DNA of 64,000 nt from JAHFUA01 sp963808725 (GCA_963808725.1 CAWEGO010000001.1:62001-126000), one strand, 5' to 3'. Counted from the stretch's first letter, positions 22,094 to 31,949 are shown. Notes: a model not told the origin generated them from the sequence alone. A program made the numbers and translations.

Positions 22094-23849
22094 GTGCGCT
22101 GGACCCTGAAAGCGGCCGACGAATCCCTCGTCAGCCGCCTGATCTCAGAATCTAACCTCGATCCGCTGGTGGCGCGCCTGCTGGCAGTGCGCGGCGTGCG
22201 CGGCCCCGAAGAAGCCGCGCGCTTTCTCCATCCCTCGCTCGCGCACCTGAACTCTCCCTACCTGATGCTGGGCATGAAGACGGCGGTGGAGCGCCTGCGG
22301 GCAGCCATCGAGCGCAAAGAGAAAGTACTGATCTACGGCGACTACGACGTGGACGGTACCACCGCCGTCGTGATCCTGAAAGCGGCCATCGAGCTCTGCG
22401 GTGGCGTGGCCGATTTCCACGTGCCGCACCGCATCCGCGAAGGCTATGGCATGAAGGACGAGGTGATCGAGCGCGCCGCGGCCGACGGCGTGCGGCTGAT
22501 CATCAGCGTGGATACCGGCATCCGCGCTTTTGCTGCGGCGGAAACCGCGCACCGCGTAGGCGTGGACCTGATCGTTACCGACCATCACCTGCCGGAGGTG
22601 GGGCAGGGCGTGCCGGGCGCGCTGGCTGTGCTCAATCCCAACCAGCCGGGATGCGGTTATCCCTGCAAGGAGCTGTGCGGGGCCGGGGTGGCATTCAAGA
22701 TCGTGCAGGCGCTGCTCGAAGAGAGCGGCCGCGCGCGCCTGTTGCCGTCGTTTCTGAGGATGGTTGCCATCGCCACCGTGGCCGATGCCGTGGACCTGGT
22801 CGGCGAGAACCGCGTGATCGCGCGCCTCGGTCTCGATGGGTTGCGGCATGCCGTCAACCCGGGGCTGAAGGCGCTGATCGCGGTGTCGGCGCTCGATTCC
22901 GGGCAAGCCATCAACTCCGGCGACGTGGCCTTTCGCCTGGCGCCGCGCATCAATGCCGCCGGACGCATGGACGTGGCCCAGGACGTGGTCGAGCTGTTCT
23001 CGACGCGCGATGAGACGCGCGCCCGTGAATTGGCCGAGCGTCTCGACCGGCTGAATGCCGAACGCCAGGCGGAAGAGCAGCGGATCATGGCGGAGATCCA
23101 CGAGCGCCTCGATGGCGATGCCGCGCTGCGCGAACGCTACTGCATGGTCATCGACGGCGAGGGCTGGCATCGCGGCGTCATCGGCATCTGCGCCACTCGA
23201 GCCATGGAACGAACGGGGCGCCCAACTCTTGTCGTTGCCCGCGATGGCGAGGAGGCGCACGGGTCAGGGCGGTCCATCGATGCATTCCATCTGCTCGATG
23301 CGCTGGAATCCTGCGCCAGTCTGTTCACACGCTTCGGCGGGCACGCGCACGCCGCAGGGTTTGCGCTGCCGTCGGAGCGTCTGCCCGAGTTGTGCGAGGC
23401 GCTCGACCGCTATGCGCGCGCCCGGCTCACGGCCGCTGACTTCGTGCAGACGCTCGCCATAGATGCGGAACTCGGGCTCGAGCAGATCACACCGCAGTTC
23501 CACGCAATGATTGCAGCGACTGCGTCCCTTCGGCATGGGCAATCCCGAGCCGGTGTTTGCTGCCCGTGGCGTGCGCCTCGGACTGCCTCCGAAAGTGCTC
23601 AAGGAAAAGCATCTGCGGCTGCGCGTGGTGAAGGAGACGCCCGGCAACAATGGCCGCGCCCAGTTCCACGCCTTCGATGCCATGGGCTGGCGGATGGTCG
23701 AGCGTACCGAGAAGGAGCCGCTGGTCGCCGGCGACGTGCTGGATATCGCCTTCACGGTAGAGAAGAACTCGAATCCTGAGTTTGCCGGGCTACGGCTCTC
23801 GCTGCGGGATTACGCGATGGCGGAGAAGACCGCGGTGCACAGCGCGTGA
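22094..23849 (+). CDS. recJ: Single-stranded-DNA exonuclease RecJ (one-base frame break)
   Basis: RecJ, a 5'-3' ssDNA exonuclease in recombination and repair. DHH-family motifs are complete: VLIYGDYDVDGTTAVVIL (motif I), IISVDTGI, VTDHHLPEVGQGVPGALAVL, and DHHA1-type FTRFGGHAHAAGFALP. The first frame (from GTG 22094) ceases to resemble RecJ after TPQFHAM at about 23509. The family block LQRLRPFGMGNPEPVFAARG then continues in the next frame to a stop at 23849. Removing one A at 23510 joins them into a 584-residue protein of normal length. Because similar single-base insertions hit other essential genes in this window, a sequence error is more likely than loss of function. Confidence 0.9.
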
Positions 23850-23889
23850 TGACCGCCGGCGAGACGCCGGCGCTACCAGCCCAGAGCCG

Positions 23890-24198
23890 TCAAAAATCGT
23901 AGCTGTCGATGGTAGCGGCCACCCCGGTTCCGTTCTGCGCGGCTGGCTCCAAGCGGACTACTGTACCCTTGCACAGCACACGAACGGCTTTGGCGCCGGT
24001 GATCTCGGTGGGCAAAATCATGCTGAAACTGATCGGTGCGGAGGGTTGCAGCCAGCCGGCATGGGTGTAGAAGAAGACGCCGCGGGCGCTCACGTCGCGC
24101 GTCAGACTGCGAGACTCGCCGTTGCCAGGGTTGCCCTCGATGAGGATAGGAAATTGCAGAGAAAAACGCTGTTGGACCCGTCTCTCAAGCTCGTGCAT
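23890..24198 (-). CDS. PilZ-domain protein
   Basis: A 102-residue single PilZ domain. It has an RxxxR arm (ERRVQQRFSL) and a DxSxxG motif (TRDVSARGVFF), the two c-di-GMP-contact motifs, so it is likely a c-di-GMP receptor acting on secretion, motility or polysaccharide export. The start is placed at ATG 24198 (MHELERRVQQ); the open frame extends to 24339, but the extra residues overlap the divergent LPS-transport gene's leader. It is divergent from the lptC/lptA-like gene. Confidence 0.8.
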   Translation of the reverse strand: MHELERRVQQRFSLQFPILIEGNPGNGESRSLTRDVSARGVFFYTHAGWLQPSAPISFSMILPTEITGAKAVRVLCKGTVVRLEPAAQNGTGVAATIDSYDF

Positions 24199-24322
24199 GT
24201 TCGCTTGGCCTGGTTTGCTAATTTTGTAGACGGGGCGCACTGGCAGTTTAGACAAAACCGAACCGGAGCGGCAGTGCCGATGAAGGTACGTCCTGCGGCC
24301 CTTCGCGTAAGATAGAACGCAG

Positions 24323-26563
24323 ATGCCCCTGGACCCCAAACGCCTGCGCCGCTGGTTTGCGGCGGCGGCCGTCTTCGTGGTCGCGATCTCGCTCGCCTAC
24401 TACCTCTACGGACGCATTCACCAGTGGCGCGTGGTCGAGCGCGCGCCCGGCAAGCTGGGCGTCGAGATCCAGCAGAGCACGCAGGGCTTTACCATGTCGA
24501 AGTCCGAAGCCGGGCGGACGATCTTCACCGTTCATGCCTCGAACGCGGTGCAGTACAAGGAAGGCGGCCGGGCCGAGCTGCACGACGTGAGCATCCTGGT
24601 GTACGGCCGCCGCTCCGACCGCTTCGACCAGATTCAGGGCGATAATTTCGAATACGACCCCAACTCCGGGGACATCATCGCCCACGGCGATGTGGCCATC
24701 GACCTGGAGGGGTATGCGCAAGGCCCGGTGCGTCCCGACCAGGCGGCACCGGTGGAGCTCAAGAACCCCATTCATCTGAAGACCAGCGGCCTGCGGTTCA
24801 ACCAGAAGACGGGCGCGGCCGAGACCCCCGGGAAGGTCGATTTCCGTACCCCGCAGGCGGCTGGCAGCGCCGTGGGCGCCAGCTACGATTCGAAATCCAA
24901 CACCCTGACCCTGGCCTCCCAGGTGCGCGTGGAGACGCTGGATGGGGCGACGATCCTGGCACAGCATGCGATCGTGACGCAGAACCCGCGGCGGGTGGTG
25001 CTGGAGGCGGCGCGCCTCGAACGGCCGACTTCCGATATCGACTCTGACCACCTCACGCTGTTTCTGCGAGACGACAACAGCATCTCCCGCATGGTCGCCA
25101 CCGGCGAGGTGCGCGGGACCACCCTCGGTGAAAATCCGGCCGGCGTCGAGGCTGCTCAGGGCGACTTCACGCTGGGGCCGAAGAATGAGCTGCTGTCGGG
25201 CGTGCTCTTCGGGGGAGTGAAGTTCCAGCAACAGGGGCCGTCGCCACTTCACGGCACCGCCGGACGGGCCACGCTGGCCTTCGGTCCTAAGAATGTCCTC
25301 ACCCAGGTCCAAGCGAGGGAGGGTGTGTGGTTTATCCAGAACCAGCGCGCGACCGCCAGCCAGGCGGCGCAATCGGTCGAGATGGCCTCGGATGCGCTCG
25401 ACCTGTTTCTCGCGGACGGGCAGGTGGAGCGCGGCGTGACCGGCGGCGCGGCCCGCATTACGGTGCGGCCGCAACCACCCTCCGCATCGCAGGGCGATAC
25501 CGTCATCACTGCCGGGCGCTTCGAGATGAGCTTCGGCGCGGACAACCGTCTGCGCGCGCTGCACGGCGAGCCGGACGCCAGGATTGTCAGCTCGGCGCCG
25601 GGGCAGCCCGACAAAGTGAGCATCAGCCAGACCCTGGACGTGGCATTCAATCCTGGCGGAGGCGGCATCGCCAGCGTGGTGCAGCGAGGCAAGGTGCGGT
25701 ACAACGACGCGCAGCGCAGCGCCTTCGCCAATGAAGCACACTACACGCCTGGCGATGAGAACCTGGTGCTGACCGGCTCGCCACGCTGGGCGGAAGCCGG
25801 GGGCACGACCACCGCTCGCGTGCTTAAACTCAACCGGCAAACGGGCGATGCCTTTGCCGAAGGCGAGGTCAAGACCGCCTACCGGGAGACGCGGCCGCAG
25901 GCGGGCGGGGCGCTGCTGGGTGGCTCCGAACCCGTTCACGTGACCGCCAACAGCATGACGGCCAACCGCCAGACGGGCATCGCGATTTACTCCGGGTCGG
26001 CGCGTCTGTGGCAGGGGAGCAACATCATAGAGGCGCCGGAGATTGAATTCGACCATACTAACCGCCTGCTGAAGGCCAAGAGCGCCCGGCAGCCGGTCTC
26101 GACCGTCTTCGTCCAGAACGACGGTGACAGCAAAGGTACGCCAGTCACCGTAACCTCTTCCTCGCTCACCTACTCCGACCCGCAGCACCTTGCGGTTTTC
26201 CAAGGGACAGTGTTGCTTAAATCAACAGACGGGACGGTGAGTAGCGATACTGCCGACGTTTTGCTCAAGCCCAAGAACCAAAGCACCCAGCAGGGCATTT
26301 CCGATGCCACCCAGATTGAGAAAATCGTGGCTCGAGGGCACGTGGTGGTGCAACAGCCATCCAGAAAAGCAGTTGGAAATACAATGACTTACACGGCAGC
26401 CGATGGGAAGTATGTTATGAGCGGCGGTCGCCCTAGCATTTTTGATGCCGAACACGGCCTAACCACCGGCGATTCGTTGACTTTCTACAGTCACGATGAT
26501 ACGGTGCTGGTAGGTAGTGGAAGTTCCACTCGCGCCGTCACCCAGACCCACACGGGCAAGTGA
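24323..26563 (+). CDS. LptC/LptA-like LPS-transport fusion protein
   Basis: A 746-residue protein with one N-terminal transmembrane anchor (WFAAAAVFVVAISLAYYLYG). An LptC-like jellyroll opens the periplasmic part (ERAPGKLGVEIQQSTQGFTM, ASNAVQYKEGGRAELHDVSI), and several OstA/LptA-like repeats follow, for example VHVTANSMTANRQTGIAIYS, RLWQGSNIIEAPEIEFDHTN and VTSSSLTYSDPQHLAVFQGT. LptC and LptA normally are separate proteins of about 190 residues. This single chain could span from the inner-membrane LptBFG complex far into the periplasm. The stop is immediately followed by the lptB ATG. ATG start at 24323. Confidence 0.85.
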   Translation: MPLDPKRLRRWFAAAAVFVVAISLAYYLYGRIHQWRVVERAPGKLGVEIQQSTQGFTMSKSEAGRTIFTVHASNAVQYKEGGRAELHDVSILVYGRRSDRFDQIQGDNFEYDPNSGDIIAHGDVAIDLEGYAQGPVRPDQAAPVELKNPIHLKTSGLRFNQKTGAAETPGKVDFRTPQAAGSAVGASYDSKSNTLTLASQVRVETLDGATILAQHAIVTQNPRRVVLEAARLERPTSDIDSDHLTLFLRDDNSISRMVATGEVRGTTLGENPAGVEAAQGDFTLGPKNELLSGVLFGGVKFQQQGPSPLHGTAGRATLAFGPKNVLTQVQAREGVWFIQNQRATASQAAQSVEMASDALDLFLADGQVERGVTGGAARITVRPQPPSASQGDTVITAGRFEMSFGADNRLRALHGEPDARIVSSAPGQPDKVSISQTLDVAFNPGGGGIASVVQRGKVRYNDAQRSAFANEAHYTPGDENLVLTGSPRWAEAGGTTTARVLKLNRQTGDAFAEGEVKTAYRETRPQAGGALLGGSEPVHVTANSMTANRQTGIAIYSGSARLWQGSNIIEAPEIEFDHTNRLLKAKSARQPVSTVFVQNDGDSKGTPVTVTSSSLTYSDPQHLAVFQGTVLLKSTDGTVSSDTADVLLKPKNQSTQQGISDATQIEKIVARGHVVVQQPSRKAVGNTMTYTAADGKYVMSGGRPSIFDAEHGLTTGDSLTFYSHDDTVLVGSGSSTRAVTQTHTGK

Positions 26564-27292
26564 ATGCAAACCCTGGCCACCGACGAGATCAGCAAGTCGT
26601 ATCGCGGCCGCAGGGTGGTCAATGGGGTCAGTCTCCGCATCAGCCAGGGGGAAGTGGTTGGCCTGCTGGGCCCGAACGGGGCCGGCAAGACCACCAGCTT
26701 CTACATGATCGTCGGGCTGGCGCCGCCGGATACCGGGCGAGTGCTGCTCGACGATGACGACATCACCGACGTGCCTATGTACCTGCGGGCGCGCAATTGT
26801 GGCATCAGCTACCTGCCCCAGGAGCCTTCGGTCTTTCGCAAGCTGACGGTGGAAGAGAACATCCTGGCAGTGCTGGAGGCGCAACCCATCTCCTGGCACG
26901 AGCGCCGGGAGCGGCAAGAAAAGCTCATCGATCAACTGGGCTTGGGAGTGATCCGCAAGAATCGGGCCTACGCGCTCTCCGGGGGCGAGCGGCGGCGGGT
27001 CGAGATTGCCCGCTGTCTGTGCATCTCGCCCTCATTCATCCTGCTCGACGAGCCGTTTTCCGGGATCGACCCCATCGCCGTGCTGGACTTGCAGAAGATC
27101 ATCTTCGACCTGAAGGCGAGCGGAATCGGAGTGCTGGTGACCGACCACAACGTGCGCGAAACCCTCTCGGTCACCGACCGCGCCTACATTATCAATGAGG
27201 GACGTATCTTCCGGACAGGTACCCCGGATCAGTTAGGCAACGACCCCGAGGTCAAGAGAGTCTATTTAGGCGAGAGTTTCTCGCTGGTTTAG
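26564..27292 (+). CDS. lptB: LPS export ABC transporter ATPase LptB
   Basis: A 242-residue ABC ATPase powering extraction of lipopolysaccharide from the inner membrane. Walker A is GPNGAGKTTSFYMI, the Q-loop SYLPQEPSVFRKLTV, the signature LSGGERRRVEIARCL, Walker B SFILLDEPFSGIDPIAV, and the switch histidine TDHNVRETL. The PQEPSVFRKL block is LptB-specific. It starts directly after the lptC/lptA-like stop and precedes rpoN, the classic lptA-lptB-rpoN-hpf order. No lptF or lptG lies in the window. Confidence 0.96.
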   Translation: MQTLATDEISKSYRGRRVVNGVSLRISQGEVVGLLGPNGAGKTTSFYMIVGLAPPDTGRVLLDDDDITDVPMYLRARNCGISYLPQEPSVFRKLTVEENILAVLEAQPISWHERRERQEKLIDQLGLGVIRKNRAYALSGGERRRVEIARCLCISPSFILLDEPFSGIDPIAVLDLQKIIFDLKASGIGVLVTDHNVRETLSVTDRAYIINEGRIFRTGTPDQLGNDPEVKRVYLGESFSLV

Positions 27293-27401
27293 ACAAGATG
27301 GCGGAGGTAATCGCCCGCCCGCTTAGGGGGTGGGTACTGTAGTCATCTAGGCCGCAACGCCTGGTTAAGTTACAAGAGGAACAGGAAGCTACACACGCGC
27401 C

Positions 27402-29183
27402 ATGGTCTTACTCCAACCCAGACTGAGCCTGAAGGTCACGCAGAAGCAGATCCTTACCCCGGGTCTGGTGCAGATGGTCAGCGTCCTGGCTCTGAACAAG
27501 TTGGAGCTGAGGGACATGATCACCGCCGAGATGGTGGAGAACCCGGTATTAGAGGAGTTGGAGTCGTCGATTCCCTTGCTGGACGAGGTAGCCGGCCGGG
27601 AAGAGGACCGGGAACGCGATCCTTCCCAGGCGGCCGATGAGCCGGTGCTGGAGGGGGAGAAGAAAGACCCCTTCGAGGAGATCGACTTCGGGTCTTTCTT
27701 CCAGGATTACTTGGACCCTGGTTATCGCAGCCCGGCTTCCGAAGTTATCGAGCGGCCCTCATTCGAGAATTTTCTTTCCCGCCCCAGCACCCTGACCGAC
27801 CACCTGATGTGGCAGCTGGGAGCGATCAGCGTCTCCCCCGAGGTGCATGAGGCCGCCGAACTGGTGATCGGCAACCTGAATGAAGACGGATACTTGATCG
27901 CCAGCGACGAAGAGCTGCTGGGCCTGCCCACGCAGCCGGGAGAAACGGCGGAGACGAGCAAGCCTGTGATTCCCAAGGTCGCCGTCCAGGCGGAACTGGA
28001 TGCACTGGACCCCACCAGCGTGCTGGGCAGTGCCAACCCGCTTGAGGAAGCCGCCGCCATCTTCGATCTTGAGACCGAGAACAGCAGCGTTGCGGTGGAA
28101 GAAGCGGCCGCCGAATCCGTCGAACCAGAACCTGTCGAACCGGTTGAGCTCGAGGCCGCGGTGAGCGCGCCCGAGCCGGCCGCAAAGGTGGAGCACAAAG
28201 TATTGGAGTTTCCGCGTCCCGGCTTCAGCCGCGACGACTTGCACCAAGCCATCGAGTTGGTACGGCAGATGGATCCGGTGGGGGTGGCGGCCCGTGACCT
28301 GCGCGAGTGCCTGCTCGCCCAGCTCAAGTACCAGCAGCATTTCCGCAAAACCCACGGGCTCAACGGCGACACCGAACAGGTGCTCGCGGACGCCGTCGTC
28401 ATTGTGGGCGAGCACGTGCGCCCGCTGCAGAACAAGCAGTACCGCGAGATCTCCAAGGCCATCGGGCGGCCGCTCGAGGCTGTGATGGCCGCCCTGGACT
28501 ACATTAAGACACTGGACCCGCGGCCCGGTCTGCGTTACAACCGCACCGACGCGCGCTTGATCGAGCCAGACGTGGCTTTCGTCAAGCAGGGCGACGAGTG
28601 GGTGGTGGTGATGAACGATGAAGATGTGCCGCAGCTTCGTCTGAATCCTGCTTACCGGCGCTTGCTCAGCCGCGATGCCGCCGAGAAGGACGTGCGCACC
28701 TATGTCAAGGAGCGCTACAAGTCGGCCATCCAGCTCATCAAAAACATCGAGCAGCGCAAGCAGACCATCGTGAAAGTGTGCTACGCCATCATCGGCCGGC
28801 AGCGCGACTTCCTGGATTTCGGCATCGACCAGCTCAAGCCCATGATGATCAAGGAAGTGGCGGAGGAGATTGGCGTCCATCCCTCCACCGTCAGCCGCGC
28901 CGTCGCCAACAAGTACGCGCACACACCCCAGGGAGTATTCGAGCTGCGCTACTTCTTCAGCGAAAGCGTAAATGGACCCGAGGGCTCCAACACCTCGCTC
29001 CTCATCCTCAAACGCCGGGTCAAGAAGTTGATTGAGGAAGAGGATCCCGCCAGGCCGCTCACCGATGAGCAGATCACCCGCATTCTGCAGTCGCAGGGGA
29101 TCCAGGTCACTCGTCGCACGGTCGCCAAGTATCGGGAGGATATGCACATCCCGAGCACCCACCAGAGGAGAGTGAAAAACTAG
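27402..29183 (+). CDS. rpoN: RNA polymerase sigma-54 factor RpoN with acidic insertion
   Basis: A 593-residue sigma-54. Region I is PRLSLKVTQKQILTPGLVQM, the core-binding domain includes IELVRQMDPVGVAARDLREC, the HTH is EIGVHPSTVSRAVANKYAHT, and the RpoN box is RRTVAKYREDMHIP near the end. It directs transcription from -24/-12 promoters with enhancer-binding proteins. Typical family length is about 480. The excess is mainly a Glu/Ala/Pro-rich insertion (about residues 170-265) inside the core-binding domain, after IGNLNEDGYLIASDEELLGL. It follows lptB by 109 bases and precedes hpf. Confidence 0.95.
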   Translation: MVLLQPRLSLKVTQKQILTPGLVQMVSVLALNKLELRDMITAEMVENPVLEELESSIPLLDEVAGREEDRERDPSQAADEPVLEGEKKDPFEEIDFGSFFQDYLDPGYRSPASEVIERPSFENFLSRPSTLTDHLMWQLGAISVSPEVHEAAELVIGNLNEDGYLIASDEELLGLPTQPGETAETSKPVIPKVAVQAELDALDPTSVLGSANPLEEAAAIFDLETENSSVAVEEAAAESVEPEPVEPVELEAAVSAPEPAAKVEHKVLEFPRPGFSRDDLHQAIELVRQMDPVGVAARDLRECLLAQLKYQQHFRKTHGLNGDTEQVLADAVVIVGEHVRPLQNKQYREISKAIGRPLEAVMAALDYIKTLDPRPGLRYNRTDARLIEPDVAFVKQGDEWVVVMNDEDVPQLRLNPAYRRLLSRDAAEKDVRTYVKERYKSAIQLIKNIEQRKQTIVKVCYAIIGRQRDFLDFGIDQLKPMMIKEVAEEIGVHPSTVSRAVANKYAHTPQGVFELRYFFSESVNGPEGSNTSLLILKRRVKKLIEEEDPARPLTDEQITRILQSQGIQVTRRTVAKYREDMHIPSTHQRRVKN

Positions 29184-29228
29184 CCTGAGTTTCCCCGGCC
29201 GGTTCCGGCACGGGGTAAAGGAGGCTCA

Positions 29229-29822
29229 ATGAACGTGGAATACACTGGCAGGCAGTATGAAACCACTCCCGCCGTCCGCAAGCAGATCAATCAAGGCCTC
29301 TCCAAACTGCAAAAAATCCTGGGCACCGCGTTTAACACCAACGTCATTCTGGCGGCAGAGAAGCATCGCCACATCGCCGAAATTACTATTACCGTGCGCA
29401 CCCATCCCATCGTCGGCATCGCCGAAGCCGGGGACATGAGTTCCGCCGTAGGCGAGGCGCTGGACCGCATCGAGCGCCAGGCCCTCAAGTACAAAGGGCG
29501 CTGGCGCGACAAGAAACGCCAGCCCAAGAAGAAGTGGAATGGAGAGGCCACGGCCGCCGAGCAACTGGCCGCCGTGGGAGAGAAGGTCTCGACCGCGGTG
29601 CCGGTGGTGGTGCACACCTACCCCGCGGTGGTGCGGATCACGGAAGCGCATGTGACGCGGGACAATAACTCCGTGGCCCTGCGCCCCCTCACCCTGGAAG
29701 AGGCCATCAAGGAAGCCGAGTTCCGCGACCGCGACGTGTTCGTATTCCGCGACAATCACGGGCGGGTGAAAGTGCTCCACCGCACCAAGGATGGCCGAAT
29801 GGAGCTGATCGAAGCACCGTAG
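29229..29822 (+). CDS. hpf: Long ribosome hibernation promoting factor (HPF)
   Basis: A 197-residue long-form HPF/RaiA. The N-terminal domain (YTGRQYETTPAVRKQINQGL, IVGIAEAGDMSSAVGEALDR, IERQALKYKGRWRDKKR) binds the 30S decoding region. The C-terminal dimerisation domain (SVALRPLTLEEAIKEAEFRD, VFRDNHGRVKVLHRTKDGRM) promotes 100S formation in stationary phase. Between them lies a basic linker. Translation starts at ATG 29229 after AAAGGAGG, a strong ribosome-binding site. Genetic linkage to rpoN is widely conserved. A terminator follows. Confidence 0.95.
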   Translation: MNVEYTGRQYETTPAVRKQINQGLSKLQKILGTAFNTNVILAAEKHRHIAEITITVRTHPIVGIAEAGDMSSAVGEALDRIERQALKYKGRWRDKKRQPKKKWNGEATAAEQLAAVGEKVSTAVPVVVHTYPAVVRITEAHVTRDNNSVALRPLTLEEAIKEAEFRDRDVFVFRDNHGRVKVLHRTKDGRMELIEAP

Positions 29823-29848
29823 AGCAGTTGTCAGTCGCCAGTTTGGAG

Positions 29849-29879
29849 CGGGGCACAGCGATGTGCCCCGTTTGGTTTT
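29849..29879 (+). terminator. Rho-independent terminator after hpf
   Basis: The stem CGGGGCAC/GTGCCCCG with a six-base loop is followed by TTTGGTTTT. It closes the lptB-rpoN-hpf run before the ankyrin gene. Confidence 0.8.
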
Positions 29880-29966
29880 GCAGCTCGCTCGCCGTTCGCT
29901 GCATACAGAGTTCGGTCAGTCAACAACGGAAGCTGCCAGCGGTCCTACAATGACACTGGCGCCGCC

Positions 29967-31136
29967 ATGAGGGGATTCCGTCAACTCGTTTGTGTTCTGC
30001 TATTGCTGCCCTCCGCGGCGGCGGGACAGAGCGCGCCCGCAATCCCGCAGGCTGGGCAACAGGCCGTCCCGGCGCCGCGTACTGCCGAGGAAAAGAAAAG
30101 CCTGGACGGCGCTCTGCTCGAAGCCGTCGAATACGACAATCGCAGCGAGGTTCAGCGCCTGCTGGCGCAGGGCGCCGATCCCAATGCCCGCGACGAGCAC
30201 GGGGTGACCGCGCTGATGAAGTCGGCGGAGGATATGGATGCAGCGCTGGCGCGTCTGCTCATTGCTGCCGGCGCCGACGTGAACGCCCGCGATGCCGTAG
30301 GCATGACGGCGCTGCTGACCGCTGCCGATGATGGCAGTCCGGAGGTCCTGCGGCTGCTGCTGGCCCGGCGCGCCGACGTGAGCGCCCGCGACGCCAACGG
30401 CTGGAACGCGTTGATCTTTGCCGCCGATGCCCACCGCAGCGACCTGGTCCGCATCCTGCTGGGCGCGAAGGCGGATTATCTCGCGCAGGACAAGATCGGC
30501 ACTTCCGCGCTGATGATCGCTGCCGCGGGCGACGATCCCAGCACGGTGGCTGTCTTGCTGAGCGCCGCTGAAACCGCCGACAAGCTCGCTGCCGGCAAGC
30601 CGCGGCCCGGCGTTCCCTCCCGACTGCGACTCATGGTGAATGCGCGCGACCTGCGCGGCTGGACGGCCCTGCATCATGCCGCTGCCCGGGGCGCCGAGCG
30701 CACGGTCCGCCAGTTGCTCCAGCACGGCGCCGATCCCAACGCAGGACAGGGCGCGGGGCCAACGCCGCTGTTGCTGGCCGCCGAGAGCGGCGATCCGGCA
30801 ACGATCGAGGCGCTCGTGGCTCACAACGCGAATCCCAACGCGCCCGGTTCGAACGGTATCACCCCGCTGATCCAGGCGGCGGACGCGGGCAACACCGCCG
30901 CTGTCCGGTTGCTGCTGGAGCACGGCGCCAACCTCAATGCACGCGCTCGCGATGGCCGCACCGCTCTAATGGAAGCGGCCGCCGGGGGACACACTGCCAT
31001 CGTGCAGATGCTGCTCGAAAAGGGCGCCGACCCCAACGCGCGCATGGCAGACGGCTCGACCGTGCTCGCACGCGCCTCGGCTAGGCCGCAGAACGAGCAG
31101 GTCATCGAGCTGCTCAAGAGGGCGGGAGCGAGATAG
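29967..31136 (+). CDS. Secreted ankyrin-repeat protein
   Basis: A 389-residue protein with a Sec signal peptide (LVCVLLLLPSAAAGQ) and about eight to nine ankyrin repeats of about 33 residues. Repeats match the consensus, for example GADPNARDEHGVTALMKSAE, ARDAVGMTALLTAADDGSPE, ARDLRGWTALHHAAARGAER and ARARDGRTALMEAAAGGHTA. A periplasmic or exported protein-protein interaction scaffold is expected; the partner is unknown. It ends 12 bases before the decayed secreted-protein gene that follows. Confidence 0.9.
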   Translation: MRGFRQLVCVLLLLPSAAAGQSAPAIPQAGQQAVPAPRTAEEKKSLDGALLEAVEYDNRSEVQRLLAQGADPNARDEHGVTALMKSAEDMDAALARLLIAAGADVNARDAVGMTALLTAADDGSPEVLRLLLARRADVSARDANGWNALIFAADAHRSDLVRILLGAKADYLAQDKIGTSALMIAAAGDDPSTVAVLLSAAETADKLAAGKPRPGVPSRLRLMVNARDLRGWTALHHAAARGAERTVRQLLQHGADPNAGQGAGPTPLLLAAESGDPATIEALVAHNANPNAPGSNGITPLIQAADAGNTAAVRLLLEHGANLNARARDGRTALMEAAAGGHTAIVQMLLEKGADPNARMADGSTVLARASARPQNEQVIELLKRAGAR

Positions 31137-31148
31137 ACTTATGAACTG

Positions 31149-31949
31149 ATGAGGTCCAATCGGTCGCTTCGTCTGCCGATAGTAGTGGTGGCGCTCAGTC
31201 TGCTTTGTGGCACGCTGCCAACCGCGCAGGGCCAGACCTCAACGGATAACCACGCGACTGTGAATATTCAGGGTGAGTTGAGGTTGGTGGACCCTCCGCC
31301 CGCGGCGATTCCTGTCGAACAGGTCACGGTTTTCCTCCGCTCGCTGGATGGTTCACGCTTCCTAAGCGCACAGCAGCGCACAGCCGGACGGCTCTGGAAT
31401 TTTCGTTTTTGCAAATGTGCTTCCGGGACGCTATGAGCTCGATGTTCCAGTACCCGGACGCATTCGCAAGCTTACAAATGGCACTAGAACCGTTCCCCCC
31501 GGGACTTCGAGTTGAGTAGAGACGATGTTGGCCGAATGTTAATTGTCGTAAGTTTGAAAACTGCATCGTTGTCGGTGGAGGTGCGCGGATTACCGAGTGA
31601 CGTGGGAGACGTTGCTGCCCTGCTCTTTCCCGACGATCCTTACATTACACGCGTTGGATCCGGCAAGGTCAACCCAGTGTCAGCCAGACACGTCGAGTTT
31701 CAGTATGTGGCGCCAGGTCGGTATCGCCTGTTCGTAGTCGATTCGTTATGCGAGGGGGACGTGGCGTACCACCCGAGGCTCCGGGACGCACTAGCGACGA
31801 ACGCGACTCGCATAGACGTTTCAGGGGTGGGGAAAACGCGGGCCTCGGCGACCTATTTAGACCGTAAAAGGCTGCGAGATGCGATTCGACAAATAGAGCC
31901 AGTCGAACGTGAGGCCGCTACCTATACCGCGCCATTTCGCTGCCAATGA
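31149..31949 (+). pseudogene. Secreted carboxypeptidase-regulatory-like protein, frame-broken
   Basis: Three frames appear to encode one secreted protein. The first (ATG 31149) has a signal peptide (IVVVALSLLCGTLPTAQGQ) and VDPPPAAIPVEQVTVFLRSL. From about 31372 the next frame reads DGSGIFVFANVLPGRYELDV, a pattern typical of carboxypeptidase-regulatory/CnaB-like beta-sandwich domains. From about 31500, next to a run of six C, the original frame resumes with RDFELSRDDVGRMLIVVSLK, then HVEFQYVAPGRYRLFVVDS, ending at 31949. Two compensating one-base changes would explain this. It may be a decayed gene or a sequence error; the first and third segments are otherwise intact. Confidence 0.6.

Noticed and set aside
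24248..26203. 651-residue minus-strand open frame opposite the LPS transport gene
   Set aside because: High GC content keeps the antisense frame open. There are no motifs, and the plus-strand protein has a clear membrane anchor and family repeats.
29967..31136. Ankyrin protein as a horizontally acquired eukaryote-like effector
   Set aside because: Codon use and GC content match the neighbours, it has a Sec signal peptide, and periplasmic ankyrin proteins are usual in this kind of genome.
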